This document shows, piece by piece, positions 34,779 through 46,590 of a DNA stretch of 64,000 nucleotides. The position numbers and the translations under genes were made by a program. How positions within the stretch are numbered: the stretch's first letter is position 1; the number at the start of each line of letters is the position of its first letter. The stretch comes from Przewalskia tangutica (taxonomy: Eukaryota > Streptophyta > Magnoliopsida > Solanales > Solanaceae): assembly GCA_029844215.1 (NCBI GenBank), contig CM056720.1, positions 29,381,711-29,445,710 on the forward strand. Reading direction: 5' to 3'. The notes below the pieces were generated by a model that was given only the letters and a program-made list of their open reading frames with translations, was not told the DNA's origin and made no database searches.

Positions 34779-34813
34779 TTCTCCCCTCCTTAGAAACATT
34801 CGTCCCGAATGTT
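34779..34813 (-). other. Polypurine tract and pre-PPT inverted repeat of TE-6
   Basis: On the - strand, AACATTCG, GGA and CGAATGTT (34795-34813) are followed by a purine run (34779-34791) directly before the LTR. Confidence 0.8.
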
Positions 34814-34916
34814 CCTTCCCAAGACAAATAACGGTAAGGTTCTTCATAACTTAAACAGTTTGCAAATGCCACACACGGCCACAAAACAACACTTAGGCAT
34901 AAACGATAATGAAAAT

Positions 34917-35342
34917 TTACAAGTAGGAAAGTGAATTACCTGGAGGTGTGGGGAATAGGTGAGGATACTTCTGCCTCATGTCCTCCTCAGCTTCCCACGT
35001 CATCTCCTCCCTGAGCTCGTTCCGCCACAAGACTTTGACGGAAGCCACGTCCTTCGTCCGCAGACGCCTAACCTGACGATCGATTATCGCTATGGGAATC
35101 TCCTCATACGATAACCCCTCGGTCACCTGGACGTCGTCAATCGGATGTACCCTAGATGGATCCCCGATACATCTCTCAAAGATAGAAACGTGAAACACCG
35201 GATGCACTGCCTCCAGATCGGACGGCAGATCCAACTCGTAGGCAACCTTGCCTACCCTGCGGACGATCTGATAGGGCCCAATGTACCTTGGGCTGAGTTT
35301 CCCTTTCTTCCCGAATCTCATCACACCCTTCATGGGTGACAC
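34917..35342 (-). pseudogene. pol: TE-6 integrase C-terminal domain and chromodomain-like tail
   Basis: The last 141 codons of pol remain open on the - strand, starting within a GKLSPRYIGPYQIVRRVGK block (residues 14-32), then HPVFHVSIFERCIGD (about 48-62), and ending with RRLRTKDVASVKVLWRN and a TWEAEEDMRQKYPHLF motif. This is the order typical of Del/Tekay chromoviruses, in which a chromodomain-like C-terminus is thought to guide integration to heterochromatin. The stop is at 34917-34919. It is the best preserved pol segment of TE-6. It is part of a polyprotein, so the internal Met at 35342 is not a true start. Confidence 0.85.
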
Positions 35343-36200
35343 CTTTAGGAAAACCCAATCATCAACTGCGAACTCCAGATGCCGACGATGATCTGCGTCG
35401 ACTTGCCGACTCGGTATCGATAGCCGCTCGGATAAGCTTCACCTTATCCATCGCTGCACCAAGTCTGGTCCCACTAACTGTACCTCGCCCACATCGAACC
35501 AGCCTATAGGCGATCTGCACTTCCTCCCATACAAGGCCTCATAAGGAGTCATCTGAATACTAGAGTGGTAGCTATTATTATATGCAAACTCAGCTAGAGG
35601 CAAATGATCCTCCCAGCTACCCCTGAAGTCGATAACACAGGCTCGCAGCATATCCTCAAGAGTCTGGATAGTGCGCTCGGCGTCGTCTGCGTGGATGGAA
35701 TGCGATTGTGCTCACTGCGTCCTAAACCTCTCTGGAAAGACCTCCAGAAGTTAGCCGTAAACTGGGCTCCTCTGTCTGATATGATCGAAATAGGGACTCC
35801 ATGCAGTCTGACGATCTCTCGGATGTAAAGTCCGCATAATCCTCGATCGAAAAAGTCGTCACGGGAAGAAAGTGGGCTGATTTTCGACTGTCGACGATAA
35901 CCCATATAGAATCATGTCTCCTCCGAGTGCGAGGTAATCCGTGATGAAGTCCATGTTGATTACCTCCACTTCCGTCGGGATCTCTATCGCTGCAACAAAC
36001 CACCGTGCCTGCGGTGCTCTACCTTCACTGCGACAACACGGGCCGAGCTACGAACTCTGAACGTCCTCTTCAAGCCATCCCACCAATACACGGATCTAAG
36101 GTCGTGGTACATTTTGGTCGACCACTGGATGGATAGAAACGCTTGTAGTGTGCTTCCCAAGAACTCGCCAAGTCTGAAATATCTCAACACACAACGCCCT
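35343..36200 (-). pseudogene. pol: TE-6 integrase zinc-binding and catalytic region
   Basis: On the - strand it starts with the zinc-binding region near 36150 (MYHDLRSVYWWDGLKR-like) and passes a MDFITGLPRT-like region carrying the first catalytic Asp (about 35950). The second Asp is seen in ISDRGAQFT (about 35785), and there is a glutamate region near 35660-35640. A YNNSYHSSIQMTPYEALYG stretch and a GWFDVGEVQLVGP block follow at 35440-35600. Frame changes occur near 35990, 35905 and 35700. The second Asp is retained here but lost in TE-4. Confidence 0.82.
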
Positions 36201-36429
36201 CAAACCTTAGCACCCATCAGTGCTACCTCAAAGGACCCTTGCCCTCACGAAGAGTTGTATCTCGATAACGTGTCAAAAGCTGGATCCTCGAATCGTTGCC
36301 TCTTTACCTCTCGACGATGGAAGACTCGGCAACCTCACGAACTCGAACCCCATCGCTATCGTAATCAATCAAGCGGACATCAAGGCTCGCTAATCGATGC
36401 AAATCACGAACCATGTCCTCCTCTCTAGC

Positions 36430-37756
36430 TGCACATCCGATAGGCTCCCATCGACCTACGACTAAGAGCATCCGCCATAACATCGCCTTCCCGTGGTACA
36501 GATATCAACATCGTAATCCTTAAGCAACTCTAACCACCGTCTCTGCGTAAGTTCGGCTCCTCTGGTGAAGATATCTGGAGCTCTTGTGGTCAGTATAAAT
36601 ATCCACATGAACCCCATACAAGTAGTGCCTCCGGATCTTCAAGGCGTGAATCACCGCGCTAACTCCAAATCATGGGTGGGGTAGTTCTCTCGTGTTTCTT
36701 CAGCTGTCGGGATGCATACGCTATAACCTTGCCTGCTGCATCAACACACATCCCAACCCGATGCCTGACGCATCACAATACACAACATAACCATCTGGAC
36801 CCTCTGGAAGAGTAAGAACGGGGGCGGTCGTCGATCTCTCTTTTCAAGAATCGAAACCACACAAGCATCACCATCAAACTTGCGCTACGAGTCAGCCTAG
36901 TCAATGGTGCGAGAGATAGAAGCAAACTTCTCCACGAACGCCGATAATATCTGCAAGGCCCGTAAAATCGCGAACCTCGCCGGAGTAGTAGGTCTAGGCC
37001 AAGTCTGATCGCCGATCTTGGCGTATCCACTAATGCCATCACCCGACAATATGCCCAAGAAAAGCCACGAAGTCAACCAAAACTCACATTTGGAAAACTT
37101 GGCGTACAAGCTGGTCCTGAGAATCACAAGCCAATCTCAAATGCTCGCATGCTCCTCGCTCTGGCGAGAATAAACCAAGATATCATCAATGAACACTATC
37201 ACAAACGTGTCCAAAAATGGTTTGAACACTCGGTTCATCAAATCCATAAATACCGGAGCATTGGTCAACCCAAAAGACATGACCACGAACTCATAATGCG
37301 CACGTCCGAATGCGATCTAGGGACATCCACCTCTCTCGACTCGAACTCGATGATAGCCCGATCGCGGATCAATCTTGGAGAAACATCTCGCGCTGCATCG
37401 TCGAACAAATCATCAATCCCGGAAGGGTATTCGTCTTAATGGTCACCTTGTTCACCGGTCAGTAATCAACACACATGCGCAGCGTCCGCCCTTCTTCTTC
37501 ACGAACAATACCGCGCTCCCGTGGAGAAACACTAGGCTGATGAAGCCCTTCTCCAAAGAAATCCCTAAGCCGATCCTTCAATCTCTCAACTCGGCAGTGC
37601 CATTCTCGTATGACGGAATGGAAATAGGCCGAGTGTCCGCAATATGTCTATACAAAACTCAATCTCCCTCTCGGGAGGATACCGAAGGTCGTCGAAACAC
37701 GTCGGGAACTCTCGACCACCGGAATCGACGGAAAATCTGGTACCGCAGCCTTGAGA
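36430..37756 (-). pseudogene. pol: TE-6 reverse transcriptase and RNase H
   Basis: Reverse transcriptase copies element RNA into cDNA; RNase H removes the RNA strand. On the - strand the N-terminal fingers region is at about 37650-37450 (a VKKKGG-like motif). The catalytic VFIDDILVY block has its IDD codons at 37182-37190. The connection region is at about 36950, and RNase H at about 36800-36430, with a YTDHK-like motif near 36600. The region is cut into short frames by many small indels, and it is markedly worse than the equivalent in TE-4 around RNase H. The order and spacing are normal for the family. Confidence 0.8.
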
Positions 37757-38245
37757 TCAAACACCCGAACGAGATGGTAGATATACCCCTTCGCACCATC
37801 TTCCTAGCCTTGAGGTAGGAAATAAACCTACCCTCGGCGATACTGCGTGCTCCCACTCAACAACCGGCTCCTCAGGAAACTGGAACCGTACTACTCTCTC
37901 TCTGCAGTCTACATTGGCGTAGCAAGAAGCTAGCCAATCCATCCCCATGATCACGTCGAAGTCAATCATCTCCAACTCTATCAAGTCGGCTAGGGTCCGA
38001 CGACTGTAAATGGTCACAGGACAAGCTCTATATACCCGCCGAGCTACCACCGAATCACCCACTGGCGTAGCTACCTCGAAAGGGTCTATGGACTCAGGCT
38101 CTATCCCTATCCTACTAGCAACAAGGGGAGATATATAGGACAGAGTAGAACCCGGATCTATCAAGGCATACACATCATAATCGGAGACTGATAAGGTACC
38201 TGTGACGACATCAGGTGAGGCCTCCTGATCCTGCCGGCTGGACAA
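37757..38245 (-). pseudogene. pol: TE-6 aspartic protease
   Basis: A 162-codon open frame on the - strand with the active-site motif LIDPGSTLSYIS at about residues 29-40. The Asp is kept; the usual Thr/Ser next to it is Pro, as commonly seen in plant Del/Tekay elements. A second conserved block, VIMGMDWLASCYANVDC, sits near residues 93-109. Retroviral-type protease cuts the Gag-Pol polyprotein within the particle. The segment itself is not frameshifted, but gag upstream and reverse transcriptase downstream are out of frame with it. Confidence 0.87.
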
Positions 38246-38269
38246 GGCATAAATGCGGTTCTGAGGACC

Positions 38270-39500
38270 GCTAGAACTGGGACCCGAGCCACGACCTCTG
38301 CCGCGACCTGCTGACCCATGAGTACCGCCTCGGCGAGTAATCAGGAGATGATGGCGGCAAGAACGAAGGTGAGCCTACCACCAGCGCCGCCCGGCCGACG
38401 GGCCGCAAAGTGACCTGCGGCCAATCGTAACAAGCTCCCAAAGCGCACCACACTTCCCGTAATGGGATCTACCGCGACGGCCACACCGGGTGGTCCCGAT
38501 CGGCCGCACCTCTGCTACTCGACGCCCGAAGCCACAGGGCCCCGGTTCGCCTCGAATACTCTGGCCGGCGACGGTGCAGGAGTGCTCTGCCGCCGTGGTG
38601 CAAATCTAGGCTGCCGAGGCCGCCACCACGATAGCCACCGTAAGACCCTCCCGCCCCTCTTCTGCATCGCCAACTCGTCGACCTCTGCGCTCGCTCGCAT
38701 CCAAGCGTGAGCTCGCATACGGTAATGTCCATACGGTGAAGAGAAACACCGCACATGACTCGGCCATATAATCATCTAGCCGGTGACGTGGCGGTGCACC
38801 CTATCCTCCATATCTGCTGCAACGCTGGGACATATCGAGCCAATGAATCAAACTCGACATTGTACTCCCGACAAGGTCGTCCTCTCGCCTCGGCCAAAAA
38901 TCTATCAGCTCGCGCCCTCCTCATCTGTGGAGGTAAGAAGTGAGTGAGGAAGGCCTCTGAGAACTCATCCCAAGTAGCTGGGGACGCGTGCTCTCCCCGG
39001 GATAACTCCCACGAATCAAACCAATCGACTGCGGTATCACGCAGCCTATGTGAACCAAAGATCACGGACTCGGTCTCCGACGCCCTGATCACTCTCAAAA
39101 TCCTCTCAGAGGCGACGGATGAACTCCTGCGGATCATCCTCCGGCCTCGACCGTAAAACTCGCGGGCTACAACTCAGGAAGTCTCGTAGCCTCAAACTCT
39201 CTGCCCTCGGGTGAACCACGGTACGACCGGGCTGGGGCTGACTGCCAGATCCAGCCTGTCCTCATGTCTGGCCACGATCCTGGCCAATAGCTGGGCCATC
39301 TCCTTGTACCCTAACTCCTCCGCCCCAGGCTGTGGGACAGGAGGTGTGGGTACTGTGGTCTCTGCTGGGGCCGGCGGCGTCATAGAACTCGCCGTCTGAG
39401 GTATAGACTGGGCCTGAGCCCTCGTAACTCTCGGTGTCCGACTGGCAGCTCCCTCGGCTGCCTTGCCCTTCTGGGCCCGGGTTGCCTTACGTGGAGGCAT
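38270..39500 (-). pseudogene. gag: TE-6 gag
   Basis: Starts MPPRKATRAQKGKAAEGAAS at 39500, after a pyrimidine stretch ending in CAG. The first 102 codons are open (39500-39192) and rich in Ala/Pro/Thr, ending near an RIVARHEDRLD block. After a frameshift, the gag core continues at 39137-38772, with DWFDSWELSRGEH and HFLPPQMRRARADRF motifs. The basic, zinc-knuckle-containing end (about 38770-38270) is out of frame and damaged. Gag assembles the particle and binds RNA. It may also serve the gag-only relatives, but that is inference. Confidence 0.85.
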
Positions 39501-39613
39501 AACTGTTACAGAAAAAGGGATACGTTAGAAGGGTCCGACTTATAACACAGCTCTAAGGCACGATCTCAGAATGAGAAGAATGGAAACCAATCCTAAATAT
39601 CCTATAGCCTCCT

Positions 39614-39647
39614 GATTATTGGTGTGGTGCACAACACACCGATAATC
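39614..39647 (-). other. Leader hairpin with palindromic loop (TE-6)
   Basis: On the - strand: GATTATCGGTGTG, loop TTGTGCAC, CACACCAATAATC, identical to TE-4, with 12 of 13 stem positions paired. Confidence 0.62.
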
Positions 39648-39693
39648 AAGACTCTACTAGATACGGTCTGTAGACACTTTCCGAGGATTAACT

Positions 39694-39705
39694 GCTCTGA
39701 TACCA
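39694..39705 (-). other. TE-6 primer binding site
   Basis: TGGTATCAGAGC on the - strand, four bases from the LTR end, complementary to the 3' end of plant initiator tRNA-Met. Confidence 0.9.
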
Positions 39706-39709
39706 CTTT

Positions 39710-42201
39710 TGTCACGACCCGTTCCGGGGCCCGTGACTGGTGCCTTACCCGGGCACCCAAGTAGTCATACATCAGAGAAAATCAGCGGAATATAAACAAG
39801 ACATGAAATAATTGTAAATGATACACAGTTTCTGAGAAAAGGGTTGCCTTTCGGCATATATACATAAACCAAGGTTTGCAGTTACATCCCAACTGTACAA
39901 CATGACTACAGACCTCTAAGGAAATAAACAACTATGGCGGGACAGGGCCCCGCCATACCCTGACTGTACAAAACTATCTACAACAGGGAGATCATACCCA
40001 AAAGTAGAGCCTCCGGAGAAGATGGAGCTCCTGACACCAACGCAAGAGATCCTATGGATGTGGATCTAGCACCTGCTTGCCCTTACCTGCGGCATGAACG
40101 CAGCCCCCCGAAGGAGGTCAGTACAACAGGTACTAAGTATGTGAAACTGTAAAGTACTTAAATGAAATCATATCATTTTAAAATCAGTTTTGCAAGTATG
40201 TATGAAACAACCAAGGTAACCGCACATAGTGCCACATCATAAACAAGAGCAACAATAGGTAAAATGTAACATGTCTTTTCTAGGCTGCGAATGATCGAGC
40301 GGGGCCACTCGCCCATATTATCATTCCGCAAGCCTAATCCGACTCGTAGTCCGCATAGGCCACTCACGGGCCCGCATGAGGTATACCCACATCGGGTAGC
40401 TACTCTCGGCATCGCCTGGACTCATTGTCCGCATGGACACATGAACCGCATGAGGCATAACCCCGCATACTAACTCGAACTCGTAGCTCGCGCATAGGCC
40501 CCTGGACCCGCATGAGGTATTCTCGAATCATGGTCCCGCATCACCGAAGTCTACCCCGCGTCGGAGGCGACAACCCTACTGCACATCTCAAGAGGTGAGT
40601 GATATAGTACTAACATAACAACTTATAGTTTAAACAACATAAGCATAAGTAAGACTGACCTCTTTACACAAACGTTACAAGATACTAACACATAGCATCA
40701 CAATAAGTCTACTCATCAAAAACATCTTATTATGCCTTTCAGAAATCAAATACAAGTCTTTTATAAACACATAAGTAAATTGTTCCTTTTTATAAAACTT
40801 AAGCCGTTATACTTAACTTCCCATAAAGCTAGTATAACCCTTAAGCTTGTTGTTTTAAAAAAAATTATTCTTCTTCTTTCGAACTGTGTTATAATTCTTT
40901 TGAAAGACTTTTTAAGATCTTTATCATTTAGGCTTAAGTCGCAAGACATTGCCGTAAGTATTATTCAGGCTTAAGTCAAAAGACATTGCCGTAGTTATTA
41001 TTCGATTAACACGTATGCGTCTACCGTACTATATATATATTTTAAAATATCATGCTTTAGGACGAATCACATACCTTCTCGACGAAAACCTCCTGCCAAG
41101 TTGAATATGTCGCGTGCAGAGAATCAGACTATAATAGTCACAGACATCTATCAAAGTCTAAACTACTCTGAAGGTCATTCTAAACAGAGGGTTCACAATT
41201 CTACGGAAAGTCGGGCAGCACTTCCCTACCCGGTGAGCCATATAAGTCTACTGTGAAAACAGTCCTATATAAGTATAGTTCAATTACTCTTCTTTTAAAC
41301 CCTTCTACTGTGATAACAGTTCAATACTATTCTGTAATATTCTTCTAAGTATTTAATACTTATTCTTATACTTCTACAGTATGCATTCTCTAATACAAAA
41401 GAGGGTTAGGATTATTTACCTCGGTAAGCCCAATAATATCCTAGATATAAGTCGATCTGGAGCAAGGCTTAGCTCCTAAGTTGTATGCGCTCCGATAGCT
41501 CGAGAAACCTTAGAAGTTCTTCACAACTTCTACTAAGTACTAAGGGATTTGGGCTAGGGTATTTTGGGCATTATAACAATACTAGAAGGCAACTTTTCTA
41601 CCAAGGGAGGGGGGTAGATTTCGGCTAGGCTAGGGGGAGGGGTTGCCTCAGCCAAGCTCACTCAAAGGGGGGGGGTGTGTTGGACGAAAAAGGCTACAAG
41701 GGAGAGGGAAGGATTTTCAAGACTTGGAATGGAATTTGTGGATGAAGAACTCTTCATCTTAAGGGGGTATTTATAGGTCAAGACATGGCCAACCAATGGC
41801 CAAGATTTAGCCAAGTGCAAGGCAAGTGTAAGGTCAAGATTAGGGCAAATGTCCATTCTATCTACTACACACAAATATCCTACCAACTCCTTGACTTGTG
41901 CAAAGGCACAAAAAACGTGCCATCCAAAGTCCAATTCGTCCAATGGACGATTCAAGTCCATCAATTGGAGGGTGACAAGTGTCGCCCTCCCGTTGGTCCA
42001 AAATGTTTCGTCTCTCGGAAAAATCCGCAAAAATTAGAAATAGCATAGCTGGAATTTTCCCTACGGAAGCTGTGGAAACGTTTCGTCGGAAAACGATTCT
42101 TTTAGCGAGCTGTGCACAATTTTCGAACTTGGCCTAACTTTAAGGCTAAACTTTCGTACGTACGCCCTTACGTACATACTCTGGAAATACGGGGTATAAC
42201 A
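39710..42201 (-). repeat. TE-6 5' LTR (right side)
   Basis: TGTCACGACCC to GGTATAACA on the + strand, closely matching the left LTR. TATA box 41769-41775; donor-like GAG/GTAAATA at 41418-41419 (- strand). No genes. Confidence 0.92.
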
Positions 42202-42209
42202 GGTTACAA
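42202..42209. repeat. Target duplication of TE-6, right copy (GGTTACAA)
   Basis: Matches 32291-32298. The interrupted gag of TE-5 continues from here. Confidence 0.85.
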
Positions 42210-43232
42210 GGAGATGACTCAGTTATTGGCCAGGATAGTGGCAAGGCACGAGGATAGGCCGGGCCAGCGATTCGATGGTACCCATGGTTCACCCGAGATC
42301 GAGATAGTTTGAGGCTACGAGACTTTACGAGTTGTAGCCACGCAGTTCTACGGGTCGAGGCCTGAGGATAATCCGCAGGAGTTCATTCGACAGTTACAGC
42401 GGATCATGAGAGTGATCAAGGCTTCGGAGACCGAGTCGGTGGTCTTAGGTTCGCATCGGCTGCGTGATACTGCAGTCGACTGGTTTGATTCGTGGGAGCT
42501 GTCCCGGGGAGAGTATGCACTTCCTGTCGTATGGGACGAGTTCTCAGGGGCATTTCTTGCACACTTCTTGCCTCCACATATGAGAAGGGCTCGGGCCGAC
42601 AGATTTTTGATGTTGAGGTAGACCGGGCGTACGGTTCGGGAGTACAATGTGGAGTTTGACTCACTAGCTCGATACGTCCCCGCATTGGTAGCCGACATGG
42701 AGGACAGAGTGCACCGCTACGTCACCGGGTTTGATGACTACTTGGCAGAGGCTTGTTCGGGAGTAGCTCTTGGTACGGTATGGACATTGCCGCATACTGA
42801 GCTTATGCACTTGGATGTGAGAGCGGAGAGGTCGACGGAATGGCCGAGATCGGCGAGAAGGCGAGCAACGAGGTCCTTGGTAACTTTCGAGGCGGACCGC
42901 CAACGAGCTAGTTATGTACCTCCACCGATGCAGTGGTCCTCCGCGATCTTGGGGCGTTCGGGGTATTCGAGCTGGTCGAGCTCCGTGGCTTCGGGTTCTG
43001 AGATATACGGGTTCTAGCGGCCAGATTCATGTCCCTCGGTGTGCGCGATGTAGCAAGCGTCATCGGGAATATCGTCTTCATCGGTGCTTGTTTCACCTGC
43101 GGCCGTCAGGGCCATGTGACGAGAGACTGTGCTTATAGGAGGGGTACAAGAAGAATGACGCAGCCTACCGGGTCAGTGGCAGGATCATCGCCTTCTACAG
43201 CTATGCGCTCTGCAGGGCAGGCCTACGATTAG
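42202..43232 (+). pseudogene. gag: gag of TE-5 copy 1, 3' part after TE-6
   Basis: Continues the gag begun at 32079. The core is open at 42406-42621 with WFDSWELSRGEY, then has a stop at 42619 (a TAG where copy 2 has CAG). A further open stretch covers the YVTGFDDYLAEACSGVAL region to about 42770. The CCHC knuckle is fully readable at 43089-43130 (C-FT-C-GRQG-H-VTRD-C), better than in copy 2. The copy differs from copy 2 mainly at CAG/CTG sites. No pol follows. Confidence 0.82.
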
Positions 43233-44160
43233 AGTGGAGCAGATGTTACAGGTATATTCTTACCCCTCTAGAGACTGGTATGCGTTGATGTTATGGTGAA
43301 GTGTTAAGTATTATGTTCAGATAACATTATGTTAAAATTGTGATTAGAAACATGGTTAATTAGAAGGGTAAGTTTGGGGACAGGGAAAGTGTGAGCCTTA
43401 GAGTTTTATACGTAGAACTCTTAGATGCGAGGCCATCTTGAGTAAAAGATTTATGTTGATGTTGACCTTTACTAGAGTGCATAGTATACGTGGGATATAT
43501 TTGTGTGATAAGTCCCTGAGTGGTATGAAATGAAAGAGGGTAGTTGAGCTAAGAAGACCACTAGGTTTTCCTGACTTGAGTTGTGAGATTATTCCGGATC
43601 GGGGGAACAAGTGTTTAGCGCGATAGCGGGTCGGGTTGAGGACCAATCGCGGGTCAACCCGCTACCTGAAATGTGGTGGGGTCAGTTCGAGGTGGTCCCG
43701 CCAGGTGGCAGGGTCACGAGGGTGCTAGGCCCAGGGGTAGGTAACCATAGTATGAGTTCGTGGATATGTTCGACCAGAATCGGATCGTAAAGGCCGGGAA
43801 TGGCCTTAAGGGAATTTGAGGCTAGCAAGATGACCAAGTTTGGAAGTAGTGACTCCAGAGATTTTGGAAACTGAAGCGATGACTGAAGTATGGTACGTAT
43901 ACTAGAAAGAGTTCCAGTGTTCGAGAAGGGTACGACGAGTAAGGGAAGAAGTGAACGTGTGTTAGCAGAATAAAGAGATCATTTTGTTGTGAAGTGCAGA
44001 TGCGAAGGGAGTATCCTTTAGATCAGGGTGGGAGCTTTTGAAATGCTAGAGGTGATTTTTCGTGGACTTGGGTTAAGTATTTTTTTCGCGTATGTTATTT
44101 TATGGCCAGGTGTGGCGTTGGCAACTTGTTAGAGGAACTTTATCATTATCCGTCTTGAGA
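43233..44160 (+). other. Pol-replacing segment, TE-5 copy 1
   Basis: About 0.9 kb without pol motifs, nearly identical to 48790-49715. It contains the stem CGGGTTGA (43632-43639) and TCAACCCG (43654-43661) with a 14-base loop, and an AAGGCC/GGCCTT pair near 43790-43810. No open frame of note. Confidence 0.68.
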
Positions 44161-44164
44161 AGGA

Positions 44165-44199
44165 ACATTCGGGACGAATGTTTCTAAGAAGGGGAGAAT
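44165..44199 (+). other. Pre-PPT inverted repeat and polypurine tract, TE-5 copy 1
   Basis: AACATTCG, GGA, CGAATGTT (44165-44183), then AAGAAGGGGAGAA directly before the middle LTR. Confidence 0.8.
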
Positions 44200-44412
44200 G
44201 TTATACCCCGTAATTCCAGAGTATGTACGTGAGGGCGTACGTATAAAAGTTTAAGCCTTAAGTTAGGCAAGGACCGAAATTTTGTGCACAACACACGAAA
44301 ACAATCGTTTTCCGACGAAGCATTTTCCAAACTTTGCGAAGGGAAAAATACGGCTATGTCATTTATTATTTTTGCGGATTTTTCCGAGAGACGAAATATT
44401 TTGGACCAACGA

Positions 44413-44434
44413 GAGGGTGACAAGTGTCACCCTC
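44413..44434 (+). promoter_or_regulatory. U3 palindrome, TE-5 LTR 2
   Basis: GAGGGTGACA and TGTCACCCTC with a 2-base spacer, the same as LTR 1 (28935-28956). LTR 3 has a 24-base deletion that removes it. Confidence 0.55.
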
Positions 44435-46343
44435 AAGTGGACGGCGAAATGGAGGCTATTGGCACGTTTTTTGTGCCTTTGTTTTGGTCAAGGAGTTGGT
44501 AGGATATTTTGTGTAGTAGATGGATAAGGACACATGGATAAATCCTCACCCTACACTTGCACCCCACTTGTCTTGATCTTGGCCATTGGTTGGCCTATAA
44601 ATACCCCCTTAGTTGATGAACTTCTTCATCCACAAAATATTTTCTAAGTCTTAAAATCCCTCCCCCCCTCTCTTGAGAGCTCTAGCCGAGAGCACCTCCC
44701 CCCCCAGCCGAAACCCCTCCCCCTTTGTGAGCCTTGGCCGAAACCTACCCCCCTCCTAGTAGTGTTATTCTCGTAAATACCCCCCCCCCCTTGTAGAAAT
44801 ACTCTCCAAGTATTGTTACTATTCCAAAATACCTTGGCCCAATACCTTGTAGTATTCCAAGGTTACACCTATACTAAAAGCCCAGAAATACTATTATACT
44901 TCCTTTAGCCACAAAACGAAACCCTAAGGAAAATCTTCATAGTCGGTTGAAGTGTTGAGTAGAAGTTGGTTAGAACTTCTAAGGGTTTCTGGGAGCGAAT
45001 TGGAGCGTTCAGAATAGGAGCTAAACGTTGCTCAGGATCGACATAAAAACTTGGATAATTTTGGGCTTATCGAGGTAAATACTCTTGACCTTCTATTGTA
45101 ATTGGAAATTACATACTGTAGTAGTATAGAAATGAATATAAGATTCATAGAAGGATATTACAGAAGAGAATTGAACTGTAATAGAAGGATATTACAGAAA
45201 AGAATTTAACTGAAATCACATCAGAAGAATATTAAAGAAGAAAGTGAGCGTACTTACATAGAATTGTATTTCTGATGAGACTTGTGTAGTTTGGCGGGTA
45301 GGGAAGTGCTGCCCAATTTTCCATAGAATAAAGGAATCTGTATCTAGAAATGTTTTGCAGAATAGTCTAGACGTTGATAGACTTATATGACCGTGATAGG
45401 TTGAAGTACTGCGAGTAGCGTATTACTCGAGAAGAAGTGAAAAGGCTAGCGGGATTCTGATGCTTGGAGCTATTTGCTAATAGTCGATAATCGTCGCAAG
45501 GTATGTGATTCTTCCTATACTCTTGAGCATGATATTTTAAAAGTATATATATATATAGTACGGTAGACGTACGTGTGTTAACTGAACGTAGCTTTACGGC
45601 AATGTCTTTGACTTAAGCCTGAATAATAAGAAACCTTTTTGAAAGGAGAGTAACACTTGGTTTTAAAAGCTTAAGAGTTATACTAGCTTTATGGGAAGTT
45701 AGGTATAACGACTTAAGAAAGATAAAAAGAATGGGTTATTTATTTTAAAAGTTAAGATACTTGATCTCAAAAGATAAGAGACTTGACTTAAATGAATTGA
45801 TCTGAATTTTGTTAAAAAGTGTGAAACCTCATTCGTGAGCAATGAGTACTTGGTTTGTAAAAGGAATAATGTTTACTGATTTCGGAAATGAGAATAAGTA
45901 TCGAACAAACCACATCAGCGTTAATAAAGGGAAATGTATTGATTAATAAAGTATTATTAAAACCAGTAGAAACCTCCATCTGCATAGAAGCTAAGATGAG
46001 ACAAAATGATATTACATTTCCTAGATCATGGCTGCTTTAATAAGATTGTTATAAACAAGAATAACTTACTCACACATAAGGCATATATTACTCAATTGTT
46101 TTAAAAGGAGAATTATGTTATTAAAAGATTAAGACTATGAACTATGAAACCTTTCATAAATAAGAAATGTGAATATTTGAAATTAGGCAAACTTGAACTT
46201 TTGGAAAAGAAGGTTGTTACTTGACTTTAAAAAGGAAAGTGTTTTGGTTTAAAAAGGAGGGCATAATGTTACCTTAGTTGTTTTAAAAGGAAAATATGGT
46301 ATTACCTTAATCTGTCTTAAAAGAGCGTTTAAATGTTATGACC

Positions 46344-46590
46344 ATCCGACTACCGCGTTCATGGGATGAATCGGGAATGTATTTCACTCGACTACCGCGT
46401 TCATGGGATGAACCGGGAATGTATTTCACTCGACTACCGCGTTCATGGGATGAACCGGGAATGTATTTCACTCGACTACCGCGTTCATGGGATGAACCGG
46501 GAATGTATTTCACTCGACTACCGCGTTCATGAGATGAACCGGGAATGTATTTCACTCGACTACCGCGTTCATGGGATGAACCGGGAATGT
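46344..46590 (+). repeat. 42-bp minisatellite, LTR 2 of TE-5
   Basis: About six regular units; the cleanest copy of the array. The counterpart in LTR 3 is at about 51880-52110 with roughly five and a half degenerate units. Confidence 0.9.

Larger units (their letters stand above)
32299..42201 (-). mobile_element. TE-6: autonomous-type Ty3/gypsy (Del/Tekay-like) element
   Basis: About 9.9 kb in reverse orientation with LTRs of 2480 and 2492 bp, an intact PBS (39694-39705), a polypurine tract (34779-34791) and coding sequence from gag to the chromodomain-like tail. The LTRs look very alike over long stretches, which suggests a recent insertion. Gag-pol is interrupted by frameshifts, many of them at CAG/CTG sites, so whether it was active cannot be judged from this sequence. 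Confidence 0.92.

Noticed and set aside
35604..38710. Several + strand open frames across TE-6 pol
   Set aside because: They lie opposite the - strand pol motifs and lack domains; they are antisense readings of pol.
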